Shown one piece after another: positions 1 through 8,854 of a stretch of 64,000 bases of DNA (the first letter of the stretch is position 1; each line of letters opens with the position of its first letter). The notes under the pieces were generated by a model. That model searched no databases. It had not been told where the DNA came from and saw only the letters and a program-made list of their open reading frames with translations. Origin of the DNA: an uncultured Collinsella sp. (GTDB lineage Bacteria; Actinomycetota; Coriobacteriia; Coriobacteriales; Coriobacteriaceae); assembly GCA_958412345.1 (NCBI GenBank), contig CATYSO010000006.1:1-64000 (forward strand). Reading direction: 5' to 3'. The translations under genes and the position numbers were made by a program.

Positions 1-48
1 GCCGAAATGTCGCGAAGCGCGCGGTTGACAAAACTATAGAGACACGTC

Positions 49-64
49 CCAAATTAACTACCCC
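49..64. repeat. Short dispersed intergenic motif, copy 1
   Basis: The 16-base motif CCAAATTAACTACCCC lies just downstream of the molybdenum hydroxylase gene. It recurs with one change (A to G) at 29634-29649, in another gene-free stretch. Two copies in one window suggest a dispersed intergenic repeat. No function can be read from it. Confidence 0.5.
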
Positions 65-75
65 CCCCAGCTCGC

Positions 76-2907
76 CTACTCCCCTAGCAGCGCTTTCTCC
101 GGCGTGATGGGCAGCGAGCGGACCTGGTGGCCGGTGGCGTGTGCGACGGCCGAGGCCACGGCGGCGAGCGGCGTGTTGATGACGACCTCGCCGATCGACT
201 TGGCGCCAAACGGGCCAGTCGGCTCGTAGCTCGGCTCAAAGGCCACGCGAATGCTGCCAATATCCAGGCGCGTGGGCAGCTTGTAGCTCATAAAGTTGCC
301 GGTGCGAAGGCGGCCGCGCTCGTCGTGCTCGACAATCTCGTAGAGCGCATGGCCGATGCCCTGAGCAATGCCGCCCTCGGCCTGGACGCGCGCGAGCGCC
401 TCGTTGATCACGGTGCCGCAGTCCACAGCCGCCGCGTAATCCACCACGGTCACCTTGCCGGTGGCCTTGTCGACCTCGACCTCGGCAATGCCGGCCATAA
501 ACGGCGGGGGCGAAACGGGCAGGCAGGCAGAGGCGTGCGAGGTCAGCGCGTCGCCGCCCTCGATGTTCTTGACGCACAGGTTGGCGAAGTCGCGCAGGCT
601 CAGGAAACGGCCGAGCTCGCGGGCGGCGCGCTCGTTGGACAGGCGCACGTACTGGCCATCGAAGACCACATCAGCGGCATCCACGTCCCACATCTGGGCG
701 GCCTTGGCGCAAATCTTCTCGCGCAGCTCGGTCGCGGCGTTTTTAGCGGCCAGACCCGTCACGTACGTACCCGAGCTCGCGTACGAGCCGGCGTCGAACG
801 GCGACACGTCGGTGTCCACGCCGCGCACCACGATGAGCGAACTCTCCACGCCCAGCTCCTCGGCGGCAATCTGCGCCAGGATCGTGTCGACACCCATACC
901 GTTATCGGTGGCGCCGGTCGAAAGCGTAATGAAGCCGTCCTCTTCCAGGCGTAGGTCAATGCCGGCGATATCTACGTTGGAGATGCCCGAGCCCTGCATG
1001 GTGAGCGCGCAGCCCAGAGCGCGTACGCGGTCGCCCAGGTCCACGGCCAGCGGCTTGTCGCGCCAGCCGATCATGTCCATCGCGCGCAGCAGGCAGCGGT
1101 CGAGCGCGCAGGCGTTGAGCTTCTCGTTGTAGTACTGCGGCATGGTCTCGCCCTCGCGCACCATGTTCTTGAGGCGCAGGTCGGCGGGGTCCATGTGCAG
1201 CATGTCGGCAAGCTCGTTGACGGCGCTCTCCACGGCAAACTGGCCCTGGGTGGCACCGTAGCCGCGATACGCGCCGCCGCGATTGGTGTTGGTGTAGACG
1301 GCGTCCCACCTAAAGCGGCTCGCCTTCACATGGTTGTAGATCGGCAGGCTCTTGTGGCCCGAAAGGCCAATCGTCGTGGTGGCGTGCTCGCCGTACGCGC
1401 CGGCATTGGACAGCGTGTGCAGGTCGATGGCCGTGATGGTGCCGTCGTTCATGGCACCCATCTTGACGGTCATCTGCATCTGGTGGCGCGAGTTACCTGC
1501 GGTGACAGTCTCCTCGCGGGTGTAGCAGCAGTAGCTGGGACGACCGGTCTGCTGCGTCACGAACGCCACGAAGATCTCGCAGCAACCCGTCTGCTTGGAG
1601 CCAAAGCCGCCGCCGATGCGCGGTTTAATGACCTGCACCTGCGACTGCGGAATGTCGAGCGACTGCGCGATCATGCGACGCACGTGGAAGGGCACCTGCG
1701 TGGAGGTGGTCACCGAGATGCGGCCGAACGCATCGGTCGTCGCGAAAGCGCGGAAGGTCTCCATGGGCGCGGTCTGCGTGGCCTGGCTGGTGTAGGTGCG
1801 CTCAAAGACGATGTCGCTCTGGGCGAAGGCCTCGTCCAGGTCGCCAAAGTCGTTGACGCCGCTGCACACCAGGTTGCGCGGCACGTCGCCGCCCTGCGGG
1901 AACATAAAGGTCACGTCGCCCTCGGGGTGCACGACGATGTCGTTATCGAGCGCCTGGGTAAAGTCGAGCAACGGCTTGAGTACCTCGTAGTCGACCTTGA
2001 TGAGCTTAAGCGCCTTGTCGGCGGCCTCCTCAGTCTCGGCGGCGACGATCGCCACCTCCTCGTTTTGGTAGCGCACGAGGTTCTCGAGGATCAGGCGGTC
2101 GTAGGGCGAGGGCTGCGGATAGCTCTGGCCGGCAATGGTAAAGCGGCGCTTGGGCACGTCCTCGTAGGTGTAGACACCCACGACGCCCGGCACTTTCAGC
2201 GCGCGAGACGTGTCGATGGAGCGGATCTTGGCGCGGGCATAGGGGCTGCGCTTGAGTTTGACGATGAGAGCGCCGGCGGGCACCATATCACCCGTGTAGA
2301 CGGGACGGCCCTCGAGCAGCGCCTTCGAGTCCTTCTTGGGCTGCTTGTGGGTGATCTGCTTGTAGGAGACGCCGTCGGAGCTCGTGTCGTTAACCGGCAG
2401 CTCGGGCAGCTCAAAGCCCACCTGCACGCCGGACGCGTTGAGGAAGCGGACGATGGCGCGCAGCTGGCTCTCGTAGCCGCTGCAGCGACAGAGGTTGCCG
2501 GCAAGCTGGCGCGAGAGCTCCTCGCGCGTGGCGACGAGGGACGGGTCCTCCTTGGCGGCGCGGGCAAGTGCCAGCACGTTCATGATGAGGCCGGGGGCGC
2601 AAAAACCGCACTGCTCGGCGCCTTCGGCGGCCATCGCGCGGGCGAGCGCCTCGGACTCGGCCTTGAGGCCCTCGAGCGTGGTGATGGAGCGGCCCTCGAC
2701 GCGCGCGGCGGGAACCGAGCAGCTCAGCACCGGGTCGCCGTCGAGCCACACCGTGCACAGGCCGCAGTTGGTGGTCTCGCAGGCGCAGCGCACCGACGCG
2801 CAGCCCTGTTCGCGCAGCAGCGCAAACAGCATGGTGTCGGGGGCAATCTGGCATTTGACCTTACGGCCGTTGAGCGTAAAGGAAAGATCGATGAGTTTGG
2901 CAGCCAT
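76..2907 (-). CDS. Molybdenum hydroxylase, fused 2Fe-2S and molybdopterin subunit (xanthine dehydrogenase family)
   Basis: This 943-residue protein of the xanthine oxidase family should hydroxylate a purine or another N-heterocycle or aldehyde with water as oxygen donor. Residues 1-160 are the 2Fe-2S module: a plant-ferredoxin-type site (CACETTNCGLC, about residues 42-52) and the second cluster site (QCGFCAPG and NLCRCSGY). Residues about 190-943 are the molybdopterin region with GGGFGSKQ and RGGAYRGYGATQ, ending in GAKSIGE, whose Glu is the expected catalytic base. Fusion of the two modules with a separate FAD gene directly upstream (1-base overlap) gives a complete hydroxylase. Selenium-dependent members of this family occur in anaerobes whose selenium genes include yedF, DUF3343 and selD, all present here, so a selenium-containing cofactor is possible but unproven. 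The substrate cannot be read from the sequence. Confidence 0.9.
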   Translation of the reverse strand: MAAKLIDLSFTLNGRKVKCQIAPDTMLFALLREQGCASVRCACETTNCGLCTVWLDGDPVLSCSVPAARVEGRSITTLEGLKAESEALARAMAAEGAEQCGFCAPGLIMNVLALARAAKEDPSLVATREELSRQLAGNLCRCSGYESQLRAIVRFLNASGVQVGFELPELPVNDTSSDGVSYKQITHKQPKKDSKALLEGRPVYTGDMVPAGALIVKLKRSPYARAKIRSIDTSRALKVPGVVGVYTYEDVPKRRFTIAGQSYPQPSPYDRLILENLVRYQNEEVAIVAAETEEAADKALKLIKVDYEVLKPLLDFTQALDNDIVVHPEGDVTFMFPQGGDVPRNLVCSGVNDFGDLDEAFAQSDIVFERTYTSQATQTAPMETFRAFATTDAFGRISVTTSTQVPFHVRRMIAQSLDIPQSQVQVIKPRIGGGFGSKQTGCCEIFVAFVTQQTGRPSYCCYTREETVTAGNSRHQMQMTVKMGAMNDGTITAIDLHTLSNAGAYGEHATTTIGLSGHKSLPIYNHVKASRFRWDAVYTNTNRGGAYRGYGATQGQFAVESAVNELADMLHMDPADLRLKNMVREGETMPQYYNEKLNACALDRCLLRAMDMIGWRDKPLAVDLGDRVRALGCALTMQGSGISNVDIAGIDLRLEEDGFITLSTGATDNGMGVDTILAQIAAEELGVESSLIVVRGVDTDVSPFDAGSYASSGTYVTGLAAKNAATELREKICAKAAQMWDVDAADVVFDGQYVRLSNERAARELGRFLSLRDFANLCVKNIEGGDALTSHASACLPVSPPPFMAGIAEVEVDKATGKVTVVDYAAAVDCGTVINEALARVQAEGGIAQGIGHALYEIVEHDERGRLRTGNFMSYKLPTRLDIGSIRVAFEPSYEPTGPFGAKSIGEVVINTPLAAVASAVAHATGHQVRSLPITPEKALLGE

Positions 2908-3821
2908 TAGCGCACCTCGCTAGAATCGACGCCGGGCACGCGGCGGCAGGAATACTCGTCCGTGGCGAACTTAGGGATCTGCACGGTCTCGAGCTCGTGG
3001 GCAAGTGCGGCCGAAAGCTCGATGCCGGCGGCGCGGCGCACGGCCTGCACGGCAAGCGGGGCCGAGATGCGACGGCGATACTCGGCCGAGCCCCACATGT
3101 TTGTGCCGTAGCTCAGCTCGCGCACGGATGCGGCGAGAGCGCGAAGCTCGTCCTCGGAAGGCTGCTCGCTCGTAAGGCCGCATGCCTCGCCCTGCAGCAG
3201 GGTCGCGCGCAGCGGACGGGCGCCCACGGTGACGTGCCAGGAGTTGTCCCACCAGGCGGCGGTGACATTGAGCGAGGGGAAATCGGTCGCAGCCTTACGC
3301 ACGGCCTCGTAGCTCGCGCGATAGTCGTGCTTGACGACCACGACGCGCTCGATCACATCGCGCACGTAGCCCATGTCAACGAACTCGGCGAGCGGCACGC
3401 GGCCGGCGCCCGTCAGCTCAACATACGAATCGAGCGCCAGGAACGCGGAGAGCACGTCCGAGAAACCAAAGCGACCGTAGATGCTGCCGCCCACCGTGGC
3501 GGTGTTGCGCAGCTGAACGCCCACGATGTCGTGGACGGCAAACTCAAAGACATTGTTGACAAGCGCGTTGAGCCCGGCATGGCGCTCGAGCTGGCGCAGG
3601 GTGCACATGGCACCGATGCGAAACTCGGTCTCGGTCTCCTCGATCTGATCGAGTCCGCAGGCCGAAAGGTCAATCGCCGTCGCCACACGACGCGAACCCA
3701 GGCGCATCCAGATGCCGCCGCCCACAATCTTGTTGTTGCGGTTCTTCTGCAAGAGCTCATAGGCTTCGGCCGCGTTTCCAACACGGACGTAGGTACCGAA
3801 CTTGAGCACGTTCTCCCCCAT
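2907..3821 (-). CDS. FAD-binding subunit of the molybdenum hydroxylase (CoxM/XdhB family)
   Basis: A 304-residue flavoprotein subunit that would pass electrons from the 2Fe-2S clusters of the downstream protein to NAD+ or another acceptor. The N-terminal FAD-binding half has GGGIWMRLG (about residues 35-43) and the family signature NTATVGGSIYGRFG with its conserved Gly pair. The C-terminal third is the usual CO-dehydrogenase flavoprotein C-terminal domain. Its stop overlaps the start of the fused Fe-S/Mo gene by one base (TAATG), so the two are one transcription and translation unit. A GGAGAG sequence lies just before the ATG. No 4Fe-4S insertion is evident. Confidence 0.9.
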   Translation of the reverse strand: MGENVLKFGTYVRVGNAAEAYELLQKNRNNKIVGGGIWMRLGSRRVATAIDLSACGLDQIEETETEFRIGAMCTLRQLERHAGLNALVNNVFEFAVHDIVGVQLRNTATVGGSIYGRFGFSDVLSAFLALDSYVELTGAGRVPLAEFVDMGYVRDVIERVVVVKHDYRASYEAVRKAATDFPSLNVTAAWWDNSWHVTVGARPLRATLLQGEACGLTSEQPSEDELRALAASVRELSYGTNMWGSAEYRRRISAPLAVQAVRRAAGIELSAALAHELETVQIPKFATDEYSCRRVPGVDSSEVR

Positions 3822-3883
3822 CTCTCCACTTGTCCAGTACGTTTAAGTGTACCAAACGAGGGGGCGCCGCCATCGTCACCATA

Positions 3884-3915
3884 GAAAAAGGCTCCCAGCC
3901 GGATAGCTGGGAGCC
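3884..3915 (-). terminator. Rho-independent terminator of gdhA
   Basis: Perfect 10-bp stem (3890-3899 with 3906-3915, GGCTCCCAGC/GCTGGGAGCC) and a 6-base loop. On the minus strand it is followed by TTTTTC. It lies 27 bases after the gdhA stop codon. Confidence 0.93.
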
Positions 3916-3942
3916 TCATCACATGCTATGTCGAGCGAAGAT

Positions 3943-5298
3943 TTAGCAGACGCCCTGGGCGAGCATGGCGTCGGCGACCTTCAGGAAGCCGGCGATGTTG
4001 GCGCCCATGACAAAGTTGCCCTCCTCGCCGTACTCCTTGGCGGTGTCGTCCACGTTGTGGAACATGCCGCGCATGAGCTGCTCGAGCTTGCCGTCGACCT
4101 CCTCGAAGGTCCAGGACAGGTGCTCGGCGTTCTGGCTCATCTCCAGGCCGGAAACGAGCACGCCGCCGGCGTTGGCAGCCTTACCGGGCATAAAGGCGAC
4201 GCCGTTCTCCTGGAAGTAGGTCGTGGCCTCGATGGTCGTGGGCATGTTCGCGCCCTCGCCGACCACCTTGCAGCCGTTGGCGACGAGCGCCTGGGCGTCC
4301 TCGAGCAGCAACGTGTTCTCGCGAGCGCAGGGCAGCGCGATGTCGCAGGGAAGCTGCCACACGCCGCGGCCGTCACCCTCGTGCCACACGGCGTTGGGCT
4401 TCTCGTCAACGTACATAGCGAGCGTGACGCCCTTGTCGTGGCCGGAGCGCTTCTTGTTGTAGACATGCTCGAGCACGGTGTAGTCGATGCCGTCGGGATC
4501 CTCGACCCAGCCGTGGGTGTCGGAGCAGGCCAGCACCTTGCCGCCGAGTTGGGCGACCTTCTGGACCGCGTAGATGGCGACGTTACCGGAGCCGTGAACG
4601 ACGACGTTCTTGCCCTCGAAGGACTCGCCGCGGCTCTTGAGGTACTCGTCCACAAAGTAGACCAGACCGTAGCCGGTGGCCTCGGTACGGGCGAGCGAGC
4701 CGCCAAAGGAGAGGCCCTTGCCGGTAAGGACGCCGGTCCACTCGTTGGTCAGGCGCTTGTACTGACCGAACATGTAGGCAACCTCGCGGCCGCCAACGCC
4801 CAGGTCGCCGGCGGGAACGTCGGTGTTGGGGCCGATGTGGCGATAGAGCTCGGTCATGAAGGACTGGCAGAAATGCATGATCTCGTTGTTGGACTTGCCC
4901 TTGGGATCAAAGTCGGAGCCGCCCTTGCCGCCGCCCATGGGAAGGGTGGTCAGGCTGTTCTTGAGGATCTGCTCCAAGCCCAGGAACTTGAGCATGCCAA
5001 GGGTGACCGTCGGGTTAAAGCGCAGGCCGCCCTTGTAGGGTCCAATAGCAGAGTTGAACTCGACGCGGTAGCCGCGGTTGACCTGGACCTTGCCCTGGTC
5101 ATCGACCCAGGGGACACGGAACATAACGATGCGCTCGGGCTCGACGAGGCGCTCAAGCAGGGCGGCCTCCTCGTACTCGGGATGGGCGTCGAGAGCCGGC
5201 TGGATGGTGCCGAGGATCTCGGTCGCGGCCTGGATGAACTCAGGCTGCTCGGGATAGCGGGCCTTGAGCTCGTCGAGAACTTTCTGCGTGTAGCTCAT
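3943..5298 (-). CDS. gdhA: NADP-type glutamate dehydrogenase
   Basis: A 451-residue hexameric-type glutamate dehydrogenase that interconverts 2-oxoglutarate plus ammonium and glutamate in the cytoplasm, the main ammonium-assimilation step in many gut anaerobes. The glutamate-site segment PMGGGKGGSDFDPKGKS holds the catalytic lysines, GPYKGGLRF the substrate-binding lysine, and VVVHGSGNVAIYA is the Rossmann dinucleotide loop. The length matches the roughly 450-residue bacterial NADP class. It is monocistronic, with its own terminator and a 257-bp upstream region containing a leader hairpin (5334-5339 with 5349-5354) and a TATTAT element (5372-5377, minus strand) that may be the -10 box. Coenzyme specificity is inferred from length and class. 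Confidence 0.95.
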   Translation of the reverse strand: MSYTQKVLDELKARYPEQPEFIQAATEILGTIQPALDAHPEYEEAALLERLVEPERIVMFRVPWVDDQGKVQVNRGYRVEFNSAIGPYKGGLRFNPTVTLGMLKFLGLEQILKNSLTTLPMGGGKGGSDFDPKGKSNNEIMHFCQSFMTELYRHIGPNTDVPAGDLGVGGREVAYMFGQYKRLTNEWTGVLTGKGLSFGGSLARTEATGYGLVYFVDEYLKSRGESFEGKNVVVHGSGNVAIYAVQKVAQLGGKVLACSDTHGWVEDPDGIDYTVLEHVYNKKRSGHDKGVTLAMYVDEKPNAVWHEGDGRGVWQLPCDIALPCARENTLLLEDAQALVANGCKVVGEGANMPTTIEATTYFQENGVAFMPGKAANAGGVLVSGLEMSQNAEHLSWTFEEVDGKLEQLMRGMFHNVDDTAKEYGEEGNFVMGANIAGFLKVADAMLAQGVC

Positions 5299-5555
5299 GC
5301 TTCCTCCAATGATGGGAAACGAAAAGTGTCGGTCGCGGCACCCTGTGCGCCGCGAACTTTATCGTGTATGGATAATATCGCACTGTTGCGGGAAAGTTTC
5401 GCATAAGCAGACGAGCAGATGTTTCGTTTTGATTACGATGCAGGTAGAGGCGTTTTTGAGTGCCTGACGTGCAAAACCCGTGTTTCAAACCTGTTTCGTC
5501 CACGTGTTCCAAACCACCACATTGGGAACAGGCACCTTTGTTGTGGTGTTGACGG
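5299..5555. other. Intergenic region upstream of gdhA
   Basis: This 257-bp gap holds the presumed gdhA leader and promoter (minus-strand TATTAT at 5372-5377; leader hairpin 5334-5354). Nearer the upstream gene lies an inverted repeat CACCACA (5515-5521) with TGTGGTG (5542-5548), just after the stop of the DUF3343 gene. The latter lacks a convincing T-tract, so it is only a possible transcript end. Confidence 0.4.
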
Positions 5556-5951
5556 TTAGAGGACGAGCTGATGGTAGTCGGCGGGGGTTATGCGGCCCTC
5601 GGTGGCAGCGCGGAAGGCGGCGAGCGCATCGCCCGAGAACGGCATGGCCCAGCACAGGCCGCAACCTGCGGTAATGGAGCCGGGCAGCGGCATGATGCGC
5701 CCGGGCACACCGGCATCCAGGCACAGCTGCTCGCATTCCATCACATCGAAGGTGCTATCGAACGAAACGATGATTTTGCGTTCGCGATCGGGGGCATCAC
5801 TGGACGGGCCTTCACGGTGTGCCTCACGATACGCCGCGGCGGCCGCTTCCTCTTCCGCGGTATGTCCACAGCCACCGCAACCGCAGGTACAGGGTTCGGA
5901 CCCGTCGCAAGTGCAAGGTTCTCCCGTGTCGGGGCAAATATCGTGAGACAT
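5556..5951 (-). CDS. DUF3343 protein with Cys-rich N-terminus
   Basis: A 131-residue protein in two parts. Residues 1-35 are a Cys-rich head (CTCDGSEPCTCGCGGCGH plus further Cys) that looks able to bind metal or carry sulfur or selenium. Residues about 58-131 are a DUF3343 domain, with the typical opening IIVSFDSTFDVMECEQLC and the Gly-Cys motif TAGCGLCW. DUF3343 genes are often found beside yedF and selD and are thought to act in selenium or sulfur handling; the biochemical role is unknown. It lies 15 bases after mobA and near selAB, and shares the leader GGAGTTGCCATG with the shorter DUF3343 gene at 45732-45983. This paralogue differs by its Cys-rich extension. Confidence 0.75.
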   Translation of the reverse strand: MSHDICPDTGEPCTCDGSEPCTCGCGGCGHTAEEEAAAAAYREAHREGPSSDAPDRERKIIVSFDSTFDVMECEQLCLDAGVPGRIMPLPGSITAGCGLCWAMPFSGDALAAFRAATEGRITPADYHQLVL

Positions 5952-5966
5952 GGCAACTCCAATCGT

Positions 5967-6599
5967 CTAGGCGAGTAACTCGGCCGCCGCAAACTCCTCG
6001 GGCGTATTGACGTTTTCGAAGCAGAGCGTCGAGCCCGCGGCCTTTATGATCTGCGGCTCATCCATATAACCGGCCTGAACGCGATTGATCAGGCAGCGAA
6101 TGCGCTGGCGGTCGCAGGCGAGCAGCCCATGGGCAACCGGCGCACACGCGTCACGGCGCCAGACGGCGCAAAGCGGCTCAATCCCCCGCTCCTCGCGCGG
6201 TACGCACACGTCGAGCGCCTCGGCCTCAATACAATCGGCAAGCGCGCCGATGAGCTCCGGCGAGACAAACGGCATATCGCAGGCGACGATCGCCACGAGC
6301 GACAATCGGGCCGCGGCCAACGAGCTCGCGATGCCGCGCATGGCACCCGCCGGCCCTTCAAGGTCCGCCACCACACGCGGCACCAGGCCGCCAAACGCGT
6401 GCTCCTCAAGATAGGCAAGCTCGCTGGGACGCGACGTCGTCACGACTAACTCGCCGGCAACTGGCGCCAGCCGACCCAGCACGCGCTCGATGAGCGGCTC
6501 GCCGCAAAACGCCATGCGCGCCTTATCGCAACCCATGCGCGACGACAACCCGCCCGCCTGGACGACACAAGAAAGATCGGCGCGTCTTACGGTAGTCAT
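5967..6599 (-). CDS. mobA: Molybdenum cofactor guanylyltransferase
   Basis: A 210-residue nucleotidyltransferase that joins GMP to molybdopterin to make the bis-MGD cofactor needed by DMSO-reductase-family enzymes, including the FdhF in this window. The N-terminal VQAGGLSSRMGCDKARM is the GGxSxRMGxDK signature of the GTP and molybdopterin site; ACDMPFVSPEL is the conserved metal-binding CDMP motif. The ATG at 6599 is chosen because GGAGGTG stands 9 bases upstream; the reading frame stays open further upstream but would run into tRNA-Sec. It ends 15 bases before the DUF3343 gene, so both are probably cotranscribed. Placing mobA beside selABC links cofactor and selenocysteine supply. Confidence 0.92.
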   Translation of the reverse strand: MTTVRRADLSCVVQAGGLSSRMGCDKARMAFCGEPLIERVLGRLAPVAGELVVTTSRPSELAYLEEHAFGGLVPRVVADLEGPAGAMRGIASSLAAARLSLVAIVACDMPFVSPELIGALADCIEAEALDVCVPREERGIEPLCAVWRRDACAPVAHGLLACDRQRIRCLINRVQAGYMDEPQIIKAAGSTLCFENVNTPEEFAAAELLA

Positions 6600-6688
6600 A
6601 CGGCAAAACACCTCCATCGGCACGTTCAAAATCCAGCGCACGGGGCAAATACCGTAGACGACATGACAGGCGACACGGCGGACCCGTA

Positions 6689-6745
6689 CAAAAACAAAAC
6701 AGCGCCTTTGCGGCACGCAGCAAGACCGCGAGCACAAAAGCGCTG
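6689..6745 (-). terminator. Terminator after tRNA-Sec
   Basis: Arms 6734-6745 and 6701-6712 form a 12-pair stem (two G-T pairs). On the minus strand they are followed by GTTTTGTTTTT. It lies just after the CCA end of tRNA-Sec and so ends the selABC transcript before mobA. Confidence 0.8.
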
Positions 6746-6753
6746 GTAGCGTA

Positions 6754-6850
6754 TGGCGGGAACGTATGTGAATCGAACACATCCAAGACGTTTTGCACGC
6801 CTCGCAACGGTTTTGAGGACCGCGGAGCCCACCGGAGCCCATCCGTTCCC
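6754..6850 (-). tRNA. selC: tRNA-Sec (anticodon UCA)
   Basis: A 97-base gene with encoded CCA. The acceptor pairs GGGAACG with CGTTCCC; the anticodon stem GCGGT/ACCGT closes the loop CCTCAAA with anticodon TCA, which reads UGA. A long variable arm and the T-arm GTGTTCGATTCAC complete the selenocysteine-tRNA shape. It lies 36 bases after the selB stop on the same strand, so selA, selB and selC appear to be one unit. It would decode the TGA codons in fdhF and selD. Confidence 0.96.
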
Positions 6851-6886
6851 AAGTGCGCCGGTATTTTACCAAACCGAGCGGGCTAG

Positions 6887-8854
6887 CTAGCGTAGGGACC
6901 TCAGGCCGCCGGCTTCCTTGTCGAGCACTGTAAAGCGCACGGCATCCAGGTGCTCCAAGATGCTGATGGCACGCTTGCGCGACACGCCCAGGGCCTCGCG
7001 CAGCACGCTCGTGGTGGCAGCGCCGCCGGCAGCCTCAATGGCGGCGGCAACAAGCTCGCGTGCATGAGCTTCCGAAATGGCGGACAGGGCAACGTCGCGC
7101 TCGACCTTCACGATGGAACGGTTGAGCGAAAGCTCGCGCAGGGCACGCGTCATGGTGTCGCGGCCGAGCTGCAGCTGTTCGCCCACCTCGGGAAGCGCCG
7201 GTGCATCCAGGCCGGCCTCGTCAAGCAGCGCGACGATCCGCTCGCAAGCCTCTCGCACCACGCGTGCCGCCGCGGCGGCCGAATGCGGATCGAATACCTC
7301 GGAGCCCTCGGCGGCGCACACGCCGCGCGAGCAGCCCTCGGAAATCAGGGCTGCGGCAACTGTATCGTCAGCGGCAGGCCACGCAGCATGGGCAACGGCG
7401 CCAGGCGTAAAGCCCGTCTCCTTGGGAGACGCTGTATGCATGGCTGACAGGGTCGCCGCCAGTGCATCCATCGCGGCGTCGAGCACCACGGCGTCCGCCA
7501 AGTAGTCCGCATCACCCACGGCAAGCTTGCGAACAGAGCCCTGCGACACCAACCCGCGCAGTGCGGTATCGACCTCGCCGACACCAAGATCCAAAGCCTC
7601 GGCAACATCAACCGCCGTAACCGGCAGCATCTGCAGCGCCAGCCAAGCGCCCACACCGCCCGCGATATCGCCGGACTCGAGCGCCGCGTACAGCACGCGT
7701 TCCCCCTCAGTAAGTTCGCGCGAACGGCGGCAGCGCGACAACAGCACGCGCCCCCCACCAATAAGCATGACCGGCGAATAGGACAGCACCACGGCATGGT
7801 CGCCGGCGCGCAGCGGAAGCGGTTCCTCCAAGCGTACCTGTACGGTACGGGTCTCGCCCACCGCCATGGGGGCCTCGCCCTCCATGAGCATGATACGGCC
7901 GACGGCCTCGGCCGTGCCGGCCATCACGTGCACACGCGCACCCGACTCGAGCACACGCGGCTTGGCTCCCTCGCGGCCCAAATATGTAAACGTCATCATA
8001 AAACGCAGCGTCTGGCCAAAGCGGCCCTCCACACCGAGCATCTCGCCACGATCGAGCGAAGCGACGCCATCGCCCACCAGGTTGAGTGCCACACGCTGAC
8101 CGGGCAACGCCCGCTGCGTGTCGCCATGCACCTGAATTCCGCGCACGCGACATGCCGTACGCGACGGTAGCGCGACGAGCTCGTCGCCCACCGCGATCGG
8201 CGCATCGTGCAGCGTTCCCGTCACAACGGTACCAGCGCCCTTGATCGTAAAACAGCGATCGATCGGCAGGCGCGGCGCGGCGTCGGTTCGCTCGACGCGG
8301 TCGCGGCAAGCATCCCAGCAGGCATCTACGCACTCGTCGAGCGCGACCAGCAACGCATCAATCCCCTCGCCCGTCTTGGACGACACGGGAACGATCGGAG
8401 CACCCGCAAACACAGTGTCCGACAAAAAGTCATCGACGTCGAGCTCGGCAAGCTCGGTCATCTCGGCATCGGCAAGGTCGCACATCGTCAGCGCGACCAC
8501 CATGCGCGTGACGCCCAACAGCTCCAGCACATGCACGTGCTCGCGGGTCTGCGGCATAACGCCCTCAACGGCCGAGACAACCAACACGGCCACATCGATG
8601 CCCGTCGCGCCCTGCACCATGGCGCGCAGGTAGTGCGCATGTCCCGGCACATCGACCAGGCCCACGATCTTGCCGCTCGGCAGGGCCAGTTCGCCAAAGC
8701 CGAGCTCCACGGTCATGCCGCGGCGACGCTCGACCTCCAAGCGGTCGGGATTCTTACCGGTCAGTGCCTCGATAAGCGCCGACTTACCGTGGTCGACGTG
8801 GCCCGCCGTGCCCACGATGACGGGGCATTCCACCAGCGTTTGGTCCTCATTCAT
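6887..8854 (-). CDS. selB: Selenocysteine-specific elongation factor SelB
   Basis: A 655-residue translational GTPase that brings Sec-tRNA to ribosomes paused at UGA by binding the SECIS hairpin in the mRNA. The G1 motif GTAGHVDHGKSALIEA is at the N-terminus, DVPGHAHYLRAM is G3, and EF-Tu-like domains 2 and 3 follow. The last roughly 250 residues are the winged-helix repeats that bind SECIS RNA. The ATG at 8854 is preferred because it overlaps the selA stop as ATGA; an in-frame start 24 bases earlier would overlap selA more. Length is normal for bacterial SelB (about 610-660). Confidence 0.96.
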   Translation of the reverse strand: MNEDQTLVECPVIVGTAGHVDHGKSALIEALTGKNPDRLEVERRRGMTVELGFGELALPSGKIVGLVDVPGHAHYLRAMVQGATGIDVAVLVVSAVEGVMPQTREHVHVLELLGVTRMVVALTMCDLADAEMTELAELDVDDFLSDTVFAGAPIVPVSSKTGEGIDALLVALDECVDACWDACRDRVERTDAAPRLPIDRCFTIKGAGTVVTGTLHDAPIAVGDELVALPSRTACRVRGIQVHGDTQRALPGQRVALNLVGDGVASLDRGEMLGVEGRFGQTLRFMMTFTYLGREGAKPRVLESGARVHVMAGTAEAVGRIMLMEGEAPMAVGETRTVQVRLEEPLPLRAGDHAVVLSYSPVMLIGGGRVLLSRCRRSRELTEGERVLYAALESGDIAGGVGAWLALQMLPVTAVDVAEALDLGVGEVDTALRGLVSQGSVRKLAVGDADYLADAVVLDAAMDALAATLSAMHTASPKETGFTPGAVAHAAWPAADDTVAAALISEGCSRGVCAAEGSEVFDPHSAAAAARVVREACERIVALLDEAGLDAPALPEVGEQLQLGRDTMTRALRELSLNRSIVKVERDVALSAISEAHARELVAAAIEAAGGAATTSVLREALGVSRKRAISILEHLDAVRFTVLDKEAGGLRSLR

